A DNA stretch of 64,000 nucleotides. Source: Flavobacteriaceae bacterium UBA6268 (GTDB taxonomy: Bacteria > Bacteroidota > Bacteroidia > Flavobacteriales > Flavobacteriaceae). The notes beneath the pieces were generated by a model that saw only the letters and a program-made list of their open reading frames with translations, had not been told where the DNA came from and did not search any database. Positions within the stretch are counted from its first letter, which is position 1. Each line of letters starts with the position of its first letter. Location of the stretch: contig DJVA01000068.1 of NCBI GenBank assembly GCA_002440705.1, positions 9,690 through 73,689 on the forward strand, in the 5' to 3' direction. The translations under genes were made by a program, and so were the position numbers. Shown here piece after piece: positions 33,016-41,536 of the stretch.

Positions 33016-33046
33016 TTGTGGGCAATCCATTAAACAGATAATTTTG
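33016..33046 (+). promoter_or_regulatory. Consensus promoter of leucine dehydrogenase
   Basis: TTG (33016-33018), 20 bp, then TAATTTTG (33039-33046), ending 25 bp before the ATG at 33072. Confidence 0.82.
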
Positions 33047-33071
33047 CGCGTTGTTTTTAACAAATTCATAA

Positions 33072-34169
33072 ATGATAACAGAAGTCATTAGTTCCAAGGA
33101 GCTAAAAAAAATGGATCCTGTATTTGGACAGGCCTCTTTTGACAATCACGAACAAATTGTATTCTGTAACGACAAAGATACAGGATTGCGTGCAATAATC
33201 GGTATCCACAATACGGTTTTGGGCCCTGCATTGGGCGGCACTCGAATGTGGCAATACGCCTCTGAGTGGGATGCGTTGAATGACGTACTGCGTCTTTCCC
33301 GTGGGATGACCTACAAATCGGCCATTACAGGATTGAACCTTGGAGGGGGTAAAGCGGTGATTTTGGGAGATGCCAAAACCCAAAAAACCCCTGAACTGAT
33401 GTTAAGGTTTGCACATTTCGTACATTCCTTAGGGGGAAAATACATTACTGCGGAAGATGTTGGAATGGAAACTGCCGATATGGACTTGGTGCGTTCAATA
33501 ACCCCTTATGTAACGGGTATTTCAGAAAGCAATGGGGGGGCAGGGAACCCTTCACCCATCACCGCTTATGGTGTTTTTATGGGGATGAAAGCTGCTGCAA
33601 AGTATTCCTTCGGGAGTGATGTCTTGGAAGACAAAGTGGTGTATGTTCAAGGTATTGGCAACGTAGGCGAAGCACTGGTGGAGCATTTAACGAACGAAGG
33701 AGCCAAAGTTTACATCGATGATATCAATCGTGAGCGGTTGGAATGGGTTCGTGATAAATACCATGCCACTATTTACGAAGGCCCAAATATGTATAGCGAA
33801 GCTATGGACATCTATGCGCCCTGTGCCTTGGGAGCCACCATAAACGACACTACCATAGGACAACTTAAGGCAAAAGTTATTGCCGGTGCTGCCAACAACC
33901 AGTTGGCCGATGAGAAAAAGCACGGAAAATTGCTTTTGGAACGTGGCATTGTTTATGCTCCCGACTTTCTGATCAACGCAGGAGGGATCATCAATGTGTA
34001 TGCAGAATTAGAAAATTACGGCAAGAAAGAAATCATCCGTAAAACCGAAAATATCTACAACACGACCCTGGAAATTCTTGCCAAGGCAGAAGCCCAGCAC
34101 ATTACAACGCATCAAGCGGCTTTTGAAATTGCACAGGCACGCATTGATGCCCGAAAAAATGAAGGCTAA
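33072..34169 (+). CDS. ldh: Leucine dehydrogenase (Glu/Leu/Phe/Val dehydrogenase family)
   Basis: A 365-residue NAD-dependent enzyme for reversible oxidative deamination of branched-chain amino acids. Substrate domain: LGPALGGTRMWQYAS and SRGMTYKSAITGLNLGGGKAVI, giving Lys82 and Lys94 (the substrate-binding and catalytic lysines of the family). AEDVGMETADMDLV follows. Nucleotide domain: VVYVQGIGNVGEALVEHL (GxGxxG) and VIAGAANNQL, then PDFLINAGGIINVYAE. The length fits leucine rather than glutamate dehydrogenase. It is followed by the nusB promoter and a hairpin. Confidence 0.93.
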   Translation: MITEVISSKELKKMDPVFGQASFDNHEQIVFCNDKDTGLRAIIGIHNTVLGPALGGTRMWQYASEWDALNDVLRLSRGMTYKSAITGLNLGGGKAVILGDAKTQKTPELMLRFAHFVHSLGGKYITAEDVGMETADMDLVRSITPYVTGISESNGGAGNPSPITAYGVFMGMKAAAKYSFGSDVLEDKVVYVQGIGNVGEALVEHLTNEGAKVYIDDINRERLEWVRDKYHATIYEGPNMYSEAMDIYAPCALGATINDTTIGQLKAKVIAGAANNQLADEKKHGKLLLERGIVYAPDFLINAGGIINVYAELENYGKKEIIRKTENIYNTTLEILAKAEAQHITTHQAAFEIAQARIDARKNEG

Positions 34170-34190
34170 TAAAAACGATTAATTAATTCC

Positions 34191-34198
34191 TATATTTG
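34191..34198 (+). promoter_or_regulatory. -7 element TATATTTG of nusB
   Basis: A perfect TAnnTTTG just 22 bp past the leucine dehydrogenase stop. It is followed 3 bp later by a hairpin, so the transcription start should lie in the 5' arm of that hairpin. No TTG is seen at the standard distance. Confidence 0.65.
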
Positions 34199-34200
34199 CA

Positions 34201-34231
34201 ACGCACAAGCTATTCCTTGTGCGTTGTTTTT
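34201..34231 (+). terminator. Hairpin with T-run in the nusB leader
   Basis: ACGCACAAG pairs perfectly with CTTGTGCGT (9 bp, 6-nt loop), followed by TGTTTTT. It acts as the terminator of the upstream dehydrogenase gene and at the same time occupies the 5' leader of nusB. Confidence 0.75.
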
Positions 34232-34254
34232 ATCACCAAAAAGTTCTTTGTCAA

Positions 34255-35199
34255 ATGCTTACTCGAAGACATATCAGGGTTAAGGTGCTGCAATCGCTCT
34301 ACGCTTATTACCACACCGATGAACACCTTTTGGATAAACAGGAAAAATTTCTTCAATACAGCATTGGGCAAATCAAAGACCTTCATGCTTTACTACTAGA
34401 ACTCATGGTGGCCATTAGGGACCATGCAAGGGATTATCTCGAAAAATCCCAGAAAAAACATTTGGCTACCAGTGATGAAAAAAACCCCAGCCGCACTTTT
34501 GTGGACAATAAAATCTTTGAGTTGCTTTCGGAAGATGCTTTGCTGAAGGTGTACCTTAAAAACCGAAAGCTCAACCATTGGAAGCAAAACGATGAGTACG
34601 TTTCGCTACTTTTCAATGAACTGCGGCAACAACCTTGGTACGATACCTATCTGAAGGAAGGCAATAGCAACTTCAAAAACGATTTGGATTTTGTTATTCG
34701 CCTTTACAAGGAAATTATTGCACCCAACGAAAAACTCTACGAATACATAGAAGACAAAAGCCTCACTTGGATTGATGATTTTCCAATGGTAAATACCGCT
34801 ATTGTTAAGACACTCAATAAGCTTTCACCCAAAAAAGGGCCTGCGCTGTTTGATCCTGAAATTTACAAGGATGAAGACGATAGGGAGTTTAGTTTGCAAC
34901 TTCTGCGGAAAGTCATTCTTAATGATGAAAAGCTAGTCAAGGAAATTGATGGGAAAACCCCAAATTGGGATAAGGAACGGATTGCCGATCTGGATTTGAT
35001 CATCCTTAAAATGGGAATTGCAGAGTTTTTGTTTTTCCCCTCCATCCCCGTGCGGGTCACCATCAATGAATACTTGGAGATTTCCAAGGAATATGCCACC
35101 CCAAAGAGCAGTGTGTTCATTAATGGGATATTGGACCATATCGTAAAGGATTTTACACGGGATGGCAAATTGAATAAAATTGGCCGCGGACTTACATAA
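34255..35199 (+). CDS. nusB: Transcription antitermination factor NusB
   Basis: A 314-residue protein. The start is the ATG at 34255 (MLTRRHIRVKVLQSLYAYYH), where the conserved NusB N-terminus begins; an upstream frame start lies inside the hairpin. The long N-terminal extension (residues about 20-190) is a feature of the Bacteroidota form. The canonical NusB core is C-terminal, about 190-310: DREFSLQLLRKVILND, IADLDLIILKMGIAEFLFFPSIPVRVTINEYLEISKEYATPKSSVFINGILDHI. It acts with NusE on rRNA antitermination. It is followed by DUF1573 and yajC, a typical order in this phylum. Confidence 0.95.
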   Translation: MLTRRHIRVKVLQSLYAYYHTDEHLLDKQEKFLQYSIGQIKDLHALLLELMVAIRDHARDYLEKSQKKHLATSDEKNPSRTFVDNKIFELLSEDALLKVYLKNRKLNHWKQNDEYVSLLFNELRQQPWYDTYLKEGNSNFKNDLDFVIRLYKEIIAPNEKLYEYIEDKSLTWIDDFPMVNTAIVKTLNKLSPKKGPALFDPEIYKDEDDREFSLQLLRKVILNDEKLVKEIDGKTPNWDKERIADLDLIILKMGIAEFLFFPSIPVRVTINEYLEISKEYATPKSSVFINGILDHIVKDFTRDGKLNKIGRGLT

Positions 35200-35269
35200 A
35201 AGCAAAAAAATACCTACATTAGCGGCTCTTTAAAAGCAAACCATATTAATTAAATTTAAGTATAAGACT

Positions 35270-35752
35270 ATGAAAAAAACCGTTTTTATTGCTGTAGCGT
35301 TAATGGCTTTGGTTTTTACCTCCTGTAAAGACAATGCAGCCGATAAAGTAAATGATGAAAACGTAGCTGCTGCTGCCGAAAGGGATGCCAATTCCGGAAA
35401 ATTTCCAGTGATGGCCTTCGAAGAAACTTCTTTTGACTTCGGTACCATCGAACAAGGTGTTGCACAACAACATGTTTTTAAATTCACGAATACCGGAGAA
35501 TCCGATCTAGTGATTGTGGATGCCAAGGGAAGCTGTGGTTGTACGGTACCCGAATGGCCTAAAGCCCCTATTGCCGCTGGAGCTGATGGTGAAATTTTGG
35601 TAAAATTCAACGGGAGTGGAAAAAACCAGATTTCCAAAACCGTTACCATTACCTGTAACACCGAAAAAGGGAAGGAAACGCTAAGTATCAAAGCCTTTGT
35701 AAATCCTAAGGAAGGTGCTGCCGATACCAAGTCGCCCATCAAAGTAAACTAA
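35270..35752 (+). CDS. DUF1573 lipoprotein
   Basis: A 160-residue lipoprotein. The lipobox is LVFTSC (Cys19). The DUF1573 (Ig-like, MSP/ASH-type) domain covers about 50-140: FEETSFDFGTIEQGVAQQHVFKFTNTGESDLVIVDAKGSCGCTVPEWPKAPIAAG and NQISKTVTITCNTEKGKETLSIKAF. The CGCTVP motif is characteristic. It should sit in the periplasm on a membrane. Placed between nusB and yajC; function unknown. Confidence 0.93.
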   Translation: MKKTVFIAVALMALVFTSCKDNAADKVNDENVAAAAERDANSGKFPVMAFEETSFDFGTIEQGVAQQHVFKFTNTGESDLVIVDAKGSCGCTVPEWPKAPIAAGADGEILVKFNGSGKNQISKTVTITCNTEKGKETLSIKAFVNPKEGAADTKSPIKVN

Positions 35753-35771
35753 TTCAGTAAATTCCAGAACA

Positions 35772-36044
35772 TTGCAAAATAGTCTCATTCCGTTATTATT
35801 GATGTTTGTGGTGGTCTATCTCTTTATGATTCGACCACAAATGAAACGGGCCAAACAAGAAAAGCAGTTTGCCGCAGATTTGAAAGTAGGCGACAAGGTT
35901 GTCACCAAAAGTGGCTTGCACGGGAAAGTACTTCAAATTAGTGATGATGGAACTTGCATCATCGAGTCTGGTGCTGGAAAGATGAAATTTGAGCGTTCTG
36001 CAATTTCCATGGAGTTGAGTAAAAAGCAAAAAGACGCCAAGTAG
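35772..36044 (+). CDS. yajC: Preprotein translocase subunit YajC
   Basis: A 90-residue protein with one N-terminal transmembrane helix (IPLLLMFVVVYLFMIRPQMKR) and a small cytosolic domain (FAADLKVGDKVVTKSGLHGKVLQISDDGTCIIESGAGKMKFERSAIS). It associates with SecDF at the Sec translocon. The start is a TTG at 35772: the in-frame region upstream reaches a stop at 35745 without an ATG, and the only ATG downstream (residue 11) would cut the membrane helix. A bidirectional terminator follows. Confidence 0.92.
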   Translation: MQNSLIPLLLMFVVVYLFMIRPQMKRAKQEKQFAADLKVGDKVVTKSGLHGKVLQISDDGTCIIESGAGKMKFERSAISMELSKKQKDAK

Positions 36045-36062
36045 AAGGCGTGCTTTCAAAGT

Positions 36063-36094
36063 AAAAAAACCTCCGAAAACTCGGAGGTTTTTTT
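36063..36094 (+). terminator. Bidirectional terminator between yajC and pepT
   Basis: AAACCTCCGA pairs with TCGGAGGTTT (4-nt loop). It is flanked by A on the left and T on the right, so it can stop both the plus-strand yajC transcript and the minus-strand pepT transcript. Confidence 0.9.
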
Positions 36095-36112
36095 ATGGTA
36101 TTGCATTGAGAA

Positions 36113-37348
36113 TTATTGCTTAGCAACCAGTTGGGCAATGTTTACAATTACCTCGATGGCCTTTTGCATACTTTCTACGGGTACATATTCAAAGCGACCA
36201 TGAAAATTATGTCCCCCAGCAAAAATATTAGGGCAAGGGAGGCCCATAAAGCTTAATTGAGATCCATCGGTTCCCCCACGGATGGGCTTGATGATGGGTT
36301 TCACCCCTGCTTTTTTCATCGCTTCCTCAGCTATGGAGACGATATGCATTACCGGTTCAATTTTTTCACGCATGTTAAAGTATTGATCCTTGATCTCTAC
36401 CGAAATCCGGTCTGTTCCATATTGGGCATTCAATTCATTCGCCAACTCCTGCATCATGCTTTTACGCGCTTCAAAATGTTCGCGATCGTGATCGCGAATG
36501 ATGTATTGTAAAATGGTGCGATCTACCGTACCCTTAATTTGGTGCAAGTGAAAAAAGCCTTGCCTGCCTTCAGTGTGTTCTGGGGTTTCCATTCTGGGTA
36601 GGGAATTGATGTAATCGGTGGCCAAATACATGCTATTTATCATCTTTCCTTTGGCATATCCTGGATGTACAATTTTTCCTTGAATCGTTACCACGGCTCC
36701 GGCAGCATTAAAATTTTCGTATTCCAATTCTCCAATTTGGCTGCCATCCATTGTATAGGCCCAATCGGCCCCAAACTTTTGGACATCAAATTTGTGGGCA
36801 CCCCTTCCAATCTCTTCGTCGGGTGTAAACCCTACCCGTATTTTTCCGTGTTTGATTTCAGGGTGTTGAATAAGGTACTCCATTGCAGAAACGATTTCCG
36901 CAATGCCTGCCTTATCGTCTGCCCCCAAAAGTGAGGTGCCATCAGTGGTAATCAACGTTTTTCCTTTGTAAAACAATAAATCATCAAAATCCTTGGGCGA
37001 TAAAACAATTCCTTCTTTTTCATTGAGCATGATATCCCCCCCGTCATAGTTTTTAACTATTTGTGGTCTTACATTGGCCCCTGTAAAATCGGGAGAAGTA
37101 TCAAAATGGGAGATAAAGCCTACGGTAGGAACCTCGATATCCAAATTGCTTGGCAGTGTGGCCATAATATACGCATGGTCATCAATGGTTACCTCTTCCA
37201 TGCCAATTTCCTTGAGTTCCTTTACCAATACATTGGCTAAGTCCCATTGTTTTTTGGTGCTCGGTGTGGTATCGGAAGTTGGGTCGCTTTCCGTATCGAT
37301 GGTAACGTAACGGGTAAAGCGATTGATAAGATGGTCTGTGTTGATCAT
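36113..37348 (-). CDS. pepT: Peptidase T (tripeptide aminopeptidase, M20 family)
   Basis: A 411-residue cytosolic dizinc aminopeptidase releasing N-terminal residues from tripeptides. The start is the ATG at 37348 (MINTDHLINRFTRYVTIDTESDP). M20 zinc ligands appear in GFISHFDTSPDF (His), LLGADDKAGIAEI (Asp), TPDEEIGRGA (Glu-Glu) and MDGSQIGELEYE (Asp). The dimerisation domain (about 210-320) is followed by IKPIRGGTDGSQLSFMGLPCPNIFAGGHNFHGRFEYVPV with the last His. Full family length. Confidence 0.96.
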   Translation of the reverse strand: MINTDHLINRFTRYVTIDTESDPTSDTTPSTKKQWDLANVLVKELKEIGMEEVTIDDHAYIMATLPSNLDIEVPTVGFISHFDTSPDFTGANVRPQIVKNYDGGDIMLNEKEGIVLSPKDFDDLLFYKGKTLITTDGTSLLGADDKAGIAEIVSAMEYLIQHPEIKHGKIRVGFTPDEEIGRGAHKFDVQKFGADWAYTMDGSQIGELEYENFNAAGAVVTIQGKIVHPGYAKGKMINSMYLATDYINSLPRMETPEHTEGRQGFFHLHQIKGTVDRTILQYIIRDHDREHFEARKSMMQELANELNAQYGTDRISVEIKDQYFNMREKIEPVMHIVSIAEEAMKKAGVKPIIKPIRGGTDGSQLSFMGLPCPNIFAGGHNFHGRFEYVPVESMQKAIEVIVNIAQLVAKQ

Positions 37349-37407
37349 TGCGAGTAATTTGAGCACAAATTAAAGAATAAGCCCTTAAAAAGTAAGTCTT
37401 TTAATAG

Positions 37408-37415
37408 TATTTTTG
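37408..37415 (+). promoter_or_regulatory. -7 element TATTTTTG of pyrD
   Basis: A perfect TAnnTTTG ends 18 bp before the ATG at 37434. A TTG start codon proposed at 37413 lies within this element and is rejected. Confidence 0.7.
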
Positions 37416-37433
37416 TACCAGATTTTTCAACCG

Positions 37434-38447
37434 ATGTACAAATTCCTGATTCGCCCTTTCCTTTTCTTATTCGACCCAGAGCGCATCCATCACTTTACAT
37501 TTAAAATGATAAAAGTGCTGCACCAATTGGGATTTGGATTTTTTTTTCGCGGATGCTATCGCCTCACGCATCCAAAACTTAGAAGGGAACTTTTCGGGAT
37601 CCACTTTCCAAATCCGGTGGGCCTCGCAGCAGGATTTGACAAAGATGCTAAACTCTATAAGGAATTGTCGAGTTTTGGATTTGGTTTTATAGAAATAGGA
37701 ACCCTTACTCCCAAGCCCCAGGCTGGAAACCCTAAAAAGCGACTCTTTCGCTTAAGGGAAGACCAAGCACTGATCAATCGAATGGGTTTTAACAACGAAG
37801 GGGTAGAAAAGGCAGTGACTAGGTTGAAAAAGAACAAGCGTGTTATTGTAGGGGGAAATATTGGAAAAAATAAAACGACTTCAAATGAAAACGCCGCAAC
37901 GGATTACCTTTTTTGTTTTGAATCCCTTTTCGAGTACGTAGATTATTTTGTGGTCAATGTTAGCTCTCCCAACACGCCCAACCTTAGAGCCCTACAGGAC
38001 AAGGAGCCTCTTATGCAACTCCTGCGCACGTTGCAATTGGCCAATGCCGAAAAACCAAAATCGAAACCCATACTTTTGAAGATAGCACCCGATCTTACCG
38101 ATGCACAGTTACTGGACATCATTGAAATAGTGCAGGAAACCAAGATTGATGGGGTAATTGCCACCAATACGACCCTCTCCAGGGAAGGTTTGCAGTCCCA
38201 AAACCATTCGGAAGTGGGTGGCTTAAGTGGAAAACCATTGAAAACACGCGCCACGGAGGTCATTCGTTTTTTAGCAGCGAAGAGCCAAAATGCCTTTCCC
38301 ATTATTGGAGTTGGAGGGATTCACTCTGTGGATGATGCATTGGAAAAATTGGAGGCTGGGGCCTCGTTGGTACAATTGTATACAGGATTCATTTACGAAG
38401 GACCTTCTTTGGTGAAGCGGATTAACAAAGCACTGCTCAAGAAATAA
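37434..38447 (+). CDS. pyrD: Quinone-dependent dihydroorotate dehydrogenase (class 2)
   Basis: A 337-residue membrane-associated flavoenzyme of pyrimidine synthesis. The N-terminal amphipathic helix (MYKFLIRPFLFLFDPERIHHFTFKMI) is the class 2 quinone-access region. PNPVGLAAGFDKDAKLYKEL, FIEIGTLTPKPQAGNPKKRLFRL, NVSSPNTPNLRALQ (catalytic Ser) and KIAPDLTDAQLLDI follow, ending GVGGIHSVDDALEKLEAGASLVQLYTGFIYEGP. The start is set by the promoter at 37408-37415. A 3-bp gap separates it from the LysE gene. Confidence 0.96.
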   Translation: MYKFLIRPFLFLFDPERIHHFTFKMIKVLHQLGFGFFFRGCYRLTHPKLRRELFGIHFPNPVGLAAGFDKDAKLYKELSSFGFGFIEIGTLTPKPQAGNPKKRLFRLREDQALINRMGFNNEGVEKAVTRLKKNKRVIVGGNIGKNKTTSNENAATDYLFCFESLFEYVDYFVVNVSSPNTPNLRALQDKEPLMQLLRTLQLANAEKPKSKPILLKIAPDLTDAQLLDIIEIVQETKIDGVIATNTTLSREGLQSQNHSEVGGLSGKPLKTRATEVIRFLAAKSQNAFPIIGVGGIHSVDDALEKLEAGASLVQLYTGFIYEGPSLVKRINKALLKK

Positions 38448-38450
38448 TTT

Positions 38451-39065
38451 ATGTGGGAAAATTTGGCCTCTTTTTCTTTCATTTCTTTTTTGTTGGCACT
38501 TTCACCGGGACCGGATAATATTTATGTATTGACCCAATCCTTGTCGTATGGAGTAAAAAGCGGCATCGCAACCACCATGGGCTTGGTTTCAGGATGTGTG
38601 GTCCACACCACGTTGCTGGCATTTGGGGTTTCCGCAATCATTGCTGCTTCCGAAACGGCCTTGTTTGTGATCAAGATCATAGGGGCTGTTTATCTTTTTT
38701 ATTTGGCCCTAAGGGTTTTCCGAAGCAACGCATCCATAGAATTGTCCGGAAAAGTACCGGGAAAAAATCAATGGGAACTTTTTAAAATTGGTTTGGTAAT
38801 GAATCTGGTCAATCCCAAGGTGCTGCTCTTTTTTTTGGCTTTTTTCCCAATTTTCTTATGGGACCCAACCTCTGGGACCATCGGGCAGTTTTATTTACTG
38901 GGAGGCACTTTCATGATTATTGCATTTTTGGTCTTTTCGCTGATAGCCGTCTTGGCAGGGCGTATTTCTTCTTTTTTACTGAAATACAAAAAAATGGGAC
39001 TTTTCCTGAAATGGTTGCAGATATCGGTCTTTCTGGGGATTGCCCTTTTCATTGTTCTGGGGTAA
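38451..39065 (+). CDS. LysE/RhtB family amino-acid exporter
   Basis: A 204-residue inner-membrane protein with six hydrophobic segments. The family signature ALSPGPDNIYVLTQSLSYGVKSGIATTMGLVSGC is near the N-terminus. Other segments include AVYLFYLALRVFRS, NLVNPKVLLFFLAFFPIFL and a final SVFLGIALFIVLG. Such transporters export lysine, homoserine or threonine; the substrate is not decidable. It is coupled to pyrD by a 3-bp gap. Confidence 0.92.
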   Translation: MWENLASFSFISFLLALSPGPDNIYVLTQSLSYGVKSGIATTMGLVSGCVVHTTLLAFGVSAIIAASETALFVIKIIGAVYLFYLALRVFRSNASIELSGKVPGKNQWELFKIGLVMNLVNPKVLLFFLAFFPIFLWDPTSGTIGQFYLLGGTFMIIAFLVFSLIAVLAGRISSFLLKYKKMGLFLKWLQISVFLGIALFIVLG

Positions 39066-39090
39066 ATATTTAAGTATTTTTTCATTTTAA

Positions 39091-39118
39091 AAGGATGTGG
39101 GCATCCTTCGGAATTTTT
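39091..39118 (+). terminator. Probable terminator after LysE gene
   Basis: AAGGATG pairs with CATCCTT (4-nt loop), followed by CGGAA and five T. The T-run merges with the TATCTTTA element of the next gene. Confidence 0.5.
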
Positions 39119-39125
39119 ATCTTTA
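39118..39125 (+). promoter_or_regulatory. -7-like TATCTTTA only 4 bp before the start codon
   Basis: TATCTTTA lies at 39118-39125 and the ATG at 39130. If used, transcription would begin about at the start codon, giving a leaderless mRNA. Confidence 0.45.
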
Positions 39126-39129
39126 CGTG

Positions 39130-39993
39130 ATGCAAGACGTAAAGCTTATCGAATGTCCGCGCGATGCCATGCAAGGGATCAAGGAATGGATTCCGACGGA
39201 GAAAAAGGTACAGTACATTCAAGCTTTATTGCGTTGTGGGTTTGATACCATCGACTTTGGAAGCTTTGTATCGCCCAAAGCCATCCCGCAAATGCAAGAT
39301 ACGGCTGAAGTATTGCAGGCTCTGGACCTTTCGCAAACCGAGAGTAAATTATTGGCCATTGTGGCCAATTTACGGGGGGCCGAAAATGCTCTTGCGTTTC
39401 CCGAAATTGATTATTTGGGGTACCCTTTTTCAATTTCAGAAAACTTTCAGATGCGGAATACCCATAAAACCATTGCACAGTCTATTCAAGTTCTCGAGGA
39501 AATACTGGCCTTGGCCCAAAGTTGCCAAAAAGAGGTAGTAACTTACCTTTCGATGGGTTTTGGGAACCCCTACGGAGATCCTTGGAGTGTTGAAATAGTG
39601 GCGAGGTGGGCCGAAAGGTTATCCGATATGGGGGTCCGTACCTTATCGCTTAGCGACACGGTAGGTTCTTCAACAGCCGAGGTAATTGCATATCTTTTCT
39701 CCAATTTGATTCCACGCTATCCAAACATCGAATTTGGAGCGCACCTGCATACCACCCCAAGCAGCTGGTTTGAAAAAGTAGACGCGGCATTCAAAGGTGG
39801 CTGCCTTAGGTTCGATGGGGCCATACAAGGATTTGGTGGTTGCCCCATGGCCAAGGATGAATTGACCGGTAACATGCCCACCGAAAAAATGCTAAGCTAT
39901 TTCACTACGGAAAAAATAAATACCCACATCCATACCATGGCTTTCGAAAGTGCACACAATGAAGCCTCAAAAATATTTTTAAAATACCACTAA
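39130..39993 (+). CDS. Hydroxymethylglutaryl-CoA lyase-like enzyme
   Basis: A 287-residue TIM-barrel enzyme of the HMG-CoA lyase/homocitrate synthase superfamily. The start is the ATG at 39130 (MQDVKLIECPRDAMQGI), matching the conserved N-terminus. Motifs are ECPRDAMQG (metal-binding Asp and Arg region), FDTIDFGSFVSPKAIPQM, YLSMGFGNPYGDPW, LSLSDTVGSS, FGAHLHTTP (metal-binding His-x-His) and DGAIQGFGGCPMAKDELTGNMPTE with the catalytic Cys. The likely reaction is HMG-CoA to acetyl-CoA plus acetoacetate in leucine degradation. One bp separates it from the next gene. Confidence 0.9.
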   Translation: MQDVKLIECPRDAMQGIKEWIPTEKKVQYIQALLRCGFDTIDFGSFVSPKAIPQMQDTAEVLQALDLSQTESKLLAIVANLRGAENALAFPEIDYLGYPFSISENFQMRNTHKTIAQSIQVLEEILALAQSCQKEVVTYLSMGFGNPYGDPWSVEIVARWAERLSDMGVRTLSLSDTVGSSTAEVIAYLFSNLIPRYPNIEFGAHLHTTPSSWFEKVDAAFKGGCLRFDGAIQGFGGCPMAKDELTGNMPTEKMLSYFTTEKINTHIHTMAFESAHNEASKIFLKYH

Positions 39994-39994
39994 T

Positions 39995-41536
39995 ATGATA
40001 AAATACCCCTTATTGATTGTTGTTTTGATGGTTGCCCTATCCTGTAAGGTTTCCCTGCATGTTAATGATGATAAAGTAAAGGACGATGGCGCGATTACCT
40101 TCAAATTTGTACAAATCAACGATGTCTATGAAATCGCCCCACTTGGTGGTGGAAAATATGGAGGAATGGCACGCGTGGCCCATGTGGTAGATTCGATAAA
40201 GACGAAGGAGCCCAACACCTTTCTTTTTTTGGCAGGCGATTTTTTGAATCCCTCCTTATTGGGAACCATCAAATACCAAGGCGAACGGATTTATGGAAAA
40301 CAAATGGTGGAAGTGATGAATGCCATGGGCTTTGAATTGGTCACTTTTGGAAACCACGAATTCGATATTAGCATGGAGGCGCTCCAAGACCGAATGGATG
40401 AGTCCAATTTTTATTGGACTTCCGCCAATTGCTTTCAACAGTTGGAAGACGGTCCTCGTTCTTTCCATTTCGTAAGGGGAGGAGATACCATCCCAGTCCC
40501 CGAAACCTATACCCTGCACCTTTCCGATAAGGATAGTACCCAAGTGGATATCGGTTTCTTTAGTGTTACCCTGCCTTCAAACCCTAGGGATTTTGTGTAT
40601 TATGGCGACGTATTTTTGGAAGCAGGAAGTGCGTATACTTCATTGCAAATGCAACAGGTCGATATCATCATGGGGCTTACTCATGTTGCGATAGACGAAG
40701 ATGTGGAATTGGCGAAGCGTTTTCCCAAAATTTCGTTCATAATGGGAGGACACGAACACAACAACATGTTAGTGGAATCTGGCAATGCCAAGATTGCTAA
40801 AGCCGATGCCAATGCCAAGACCATTTACATCCATACCTTTACTTTCAATAAAAAAACGAACTTCCTGAAAATTGATTCGGAATTGTTTCCCATTGATGAC
40901 AGAATTACCGAAAAGCCCTCCGTAAAAGCCATTGTCGACAAGTGGGAATCGATTTTGAACACCCAAATTAAGGAAGTGGTGGAAAACCCCAACGAAATTG
41001 TGTACCATGCCGAGATTCCATTAGACGGTACGGACAGTGCCAGTAGGGGTATTCAAACCAATTTGGGGAGCATCATTACCCAAGCTATGTATTGGTCGTT
41101 CGACGAACCAGTCGATGCTGCATTGGTAAATGGGGGTTCCATCCGCTTGGACGATATGCTTTCGGGCAACGTGACCAGTTTGGACATTTTTCGGGTATTG
41201 CCTTTCGGGGGCAGTGTGGTGCGTGCCGATGTTACCGGCAAATTGCTGAAAGAGGTTTTGGATTATGGGCTGGCCCAGCGTGGTGAAGGGGCCTACCTGC
41301 AACGCTATAATTTTACCCGCGCTGAGGATGGCTCATGGTTATTGGAAGGTCATCCCATAGACGAAGCCAAAATCTATAAGATTGCCTTTAGTGATTTTTT
41401 GTTGAAGGGATATGACATTCCTTTCTTGAAACCGGACAATAAAGGAGTCATCAATGTTTATCACCCAAATGAAAACGAACCTGCTCACGATATTAGAAAA
41501 GCAGTTATTGTATATCTTAAATCCTTAAAGAAATGA
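39995..41536 (+). CDS. 5'-nucleotidase / UshA-like metallophosphatase lipoprotein
   Basis: A 513-residue lipoprotein (lipobox VALSC, Cys17). The N-terminal metallophosphatase domain, about 35-310, has FVQINDVYEIAP, FLAGDFLNPSLLG, FELVTFGNHEFDI (GNHE) and FIMGGHEHNN (GHEHN). The C-terminal 5'-nucleotidase domain, about 335-500, has IQTNLGSIITQAMYW, ALVNGGSIRLDDM and GAYLQRYNF. It probably dephosphorylates extracellular nucleotides or related phosphates in the periplasm. It overlaps the haem-binding gene by 4 bp (ATGA). Confidence 0.92.
   Translation: MIKYPLLIVVLMVALSCKVSLHVNDDKVKDDGAITFKFVQINDVYEIAPLGGGKYGGMARVAHVVDSIKTKEPNTFLFLAGDFLNPSLLGTIKYQGERIYGKQMVEVMNAMGFELVTFGNHEFDISMEALQDRMDESNFYWTSANCFQQLEDGPRSFHFVRGGDTIPVPETYTLHLSDKDSTQVDIGFFSVTLPSNPRDFVYYGDVFLEAGSAYTSLQMQQVDIIMGLTHVAIDEDVELAKRFPKISFIMGGHEHNNMLVESGNAKIAKADANAKTIYIHTFTFNKKTNFLKIDSELFPIDDRITEKPSVKAIVDKWESILNTQIKEVVENPNEIVYHAEIPLDGTDSASRGIQTNLGSIITQAMYWSFDEPVDAALVNGGSIRLDDMLSGNVTSLDIFRVLPFGGSVVRADVTGKLLKEVLDYGLAQRGEGAYLQRYNFTRAEDGSWLLEGHPIDEAKIYKIAFSDFLLKGYDIPFLKPDNKGVINVYHPNENEPAHDIRKAVIVYLKSLKK

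Noticed and set aside
37413..37433. Upstream TTG start for pyrD
   Set aside because: The codon is part of the -7 promoter element TATTTTTG; the ATG at 37434 begins the conserved N-terminus.
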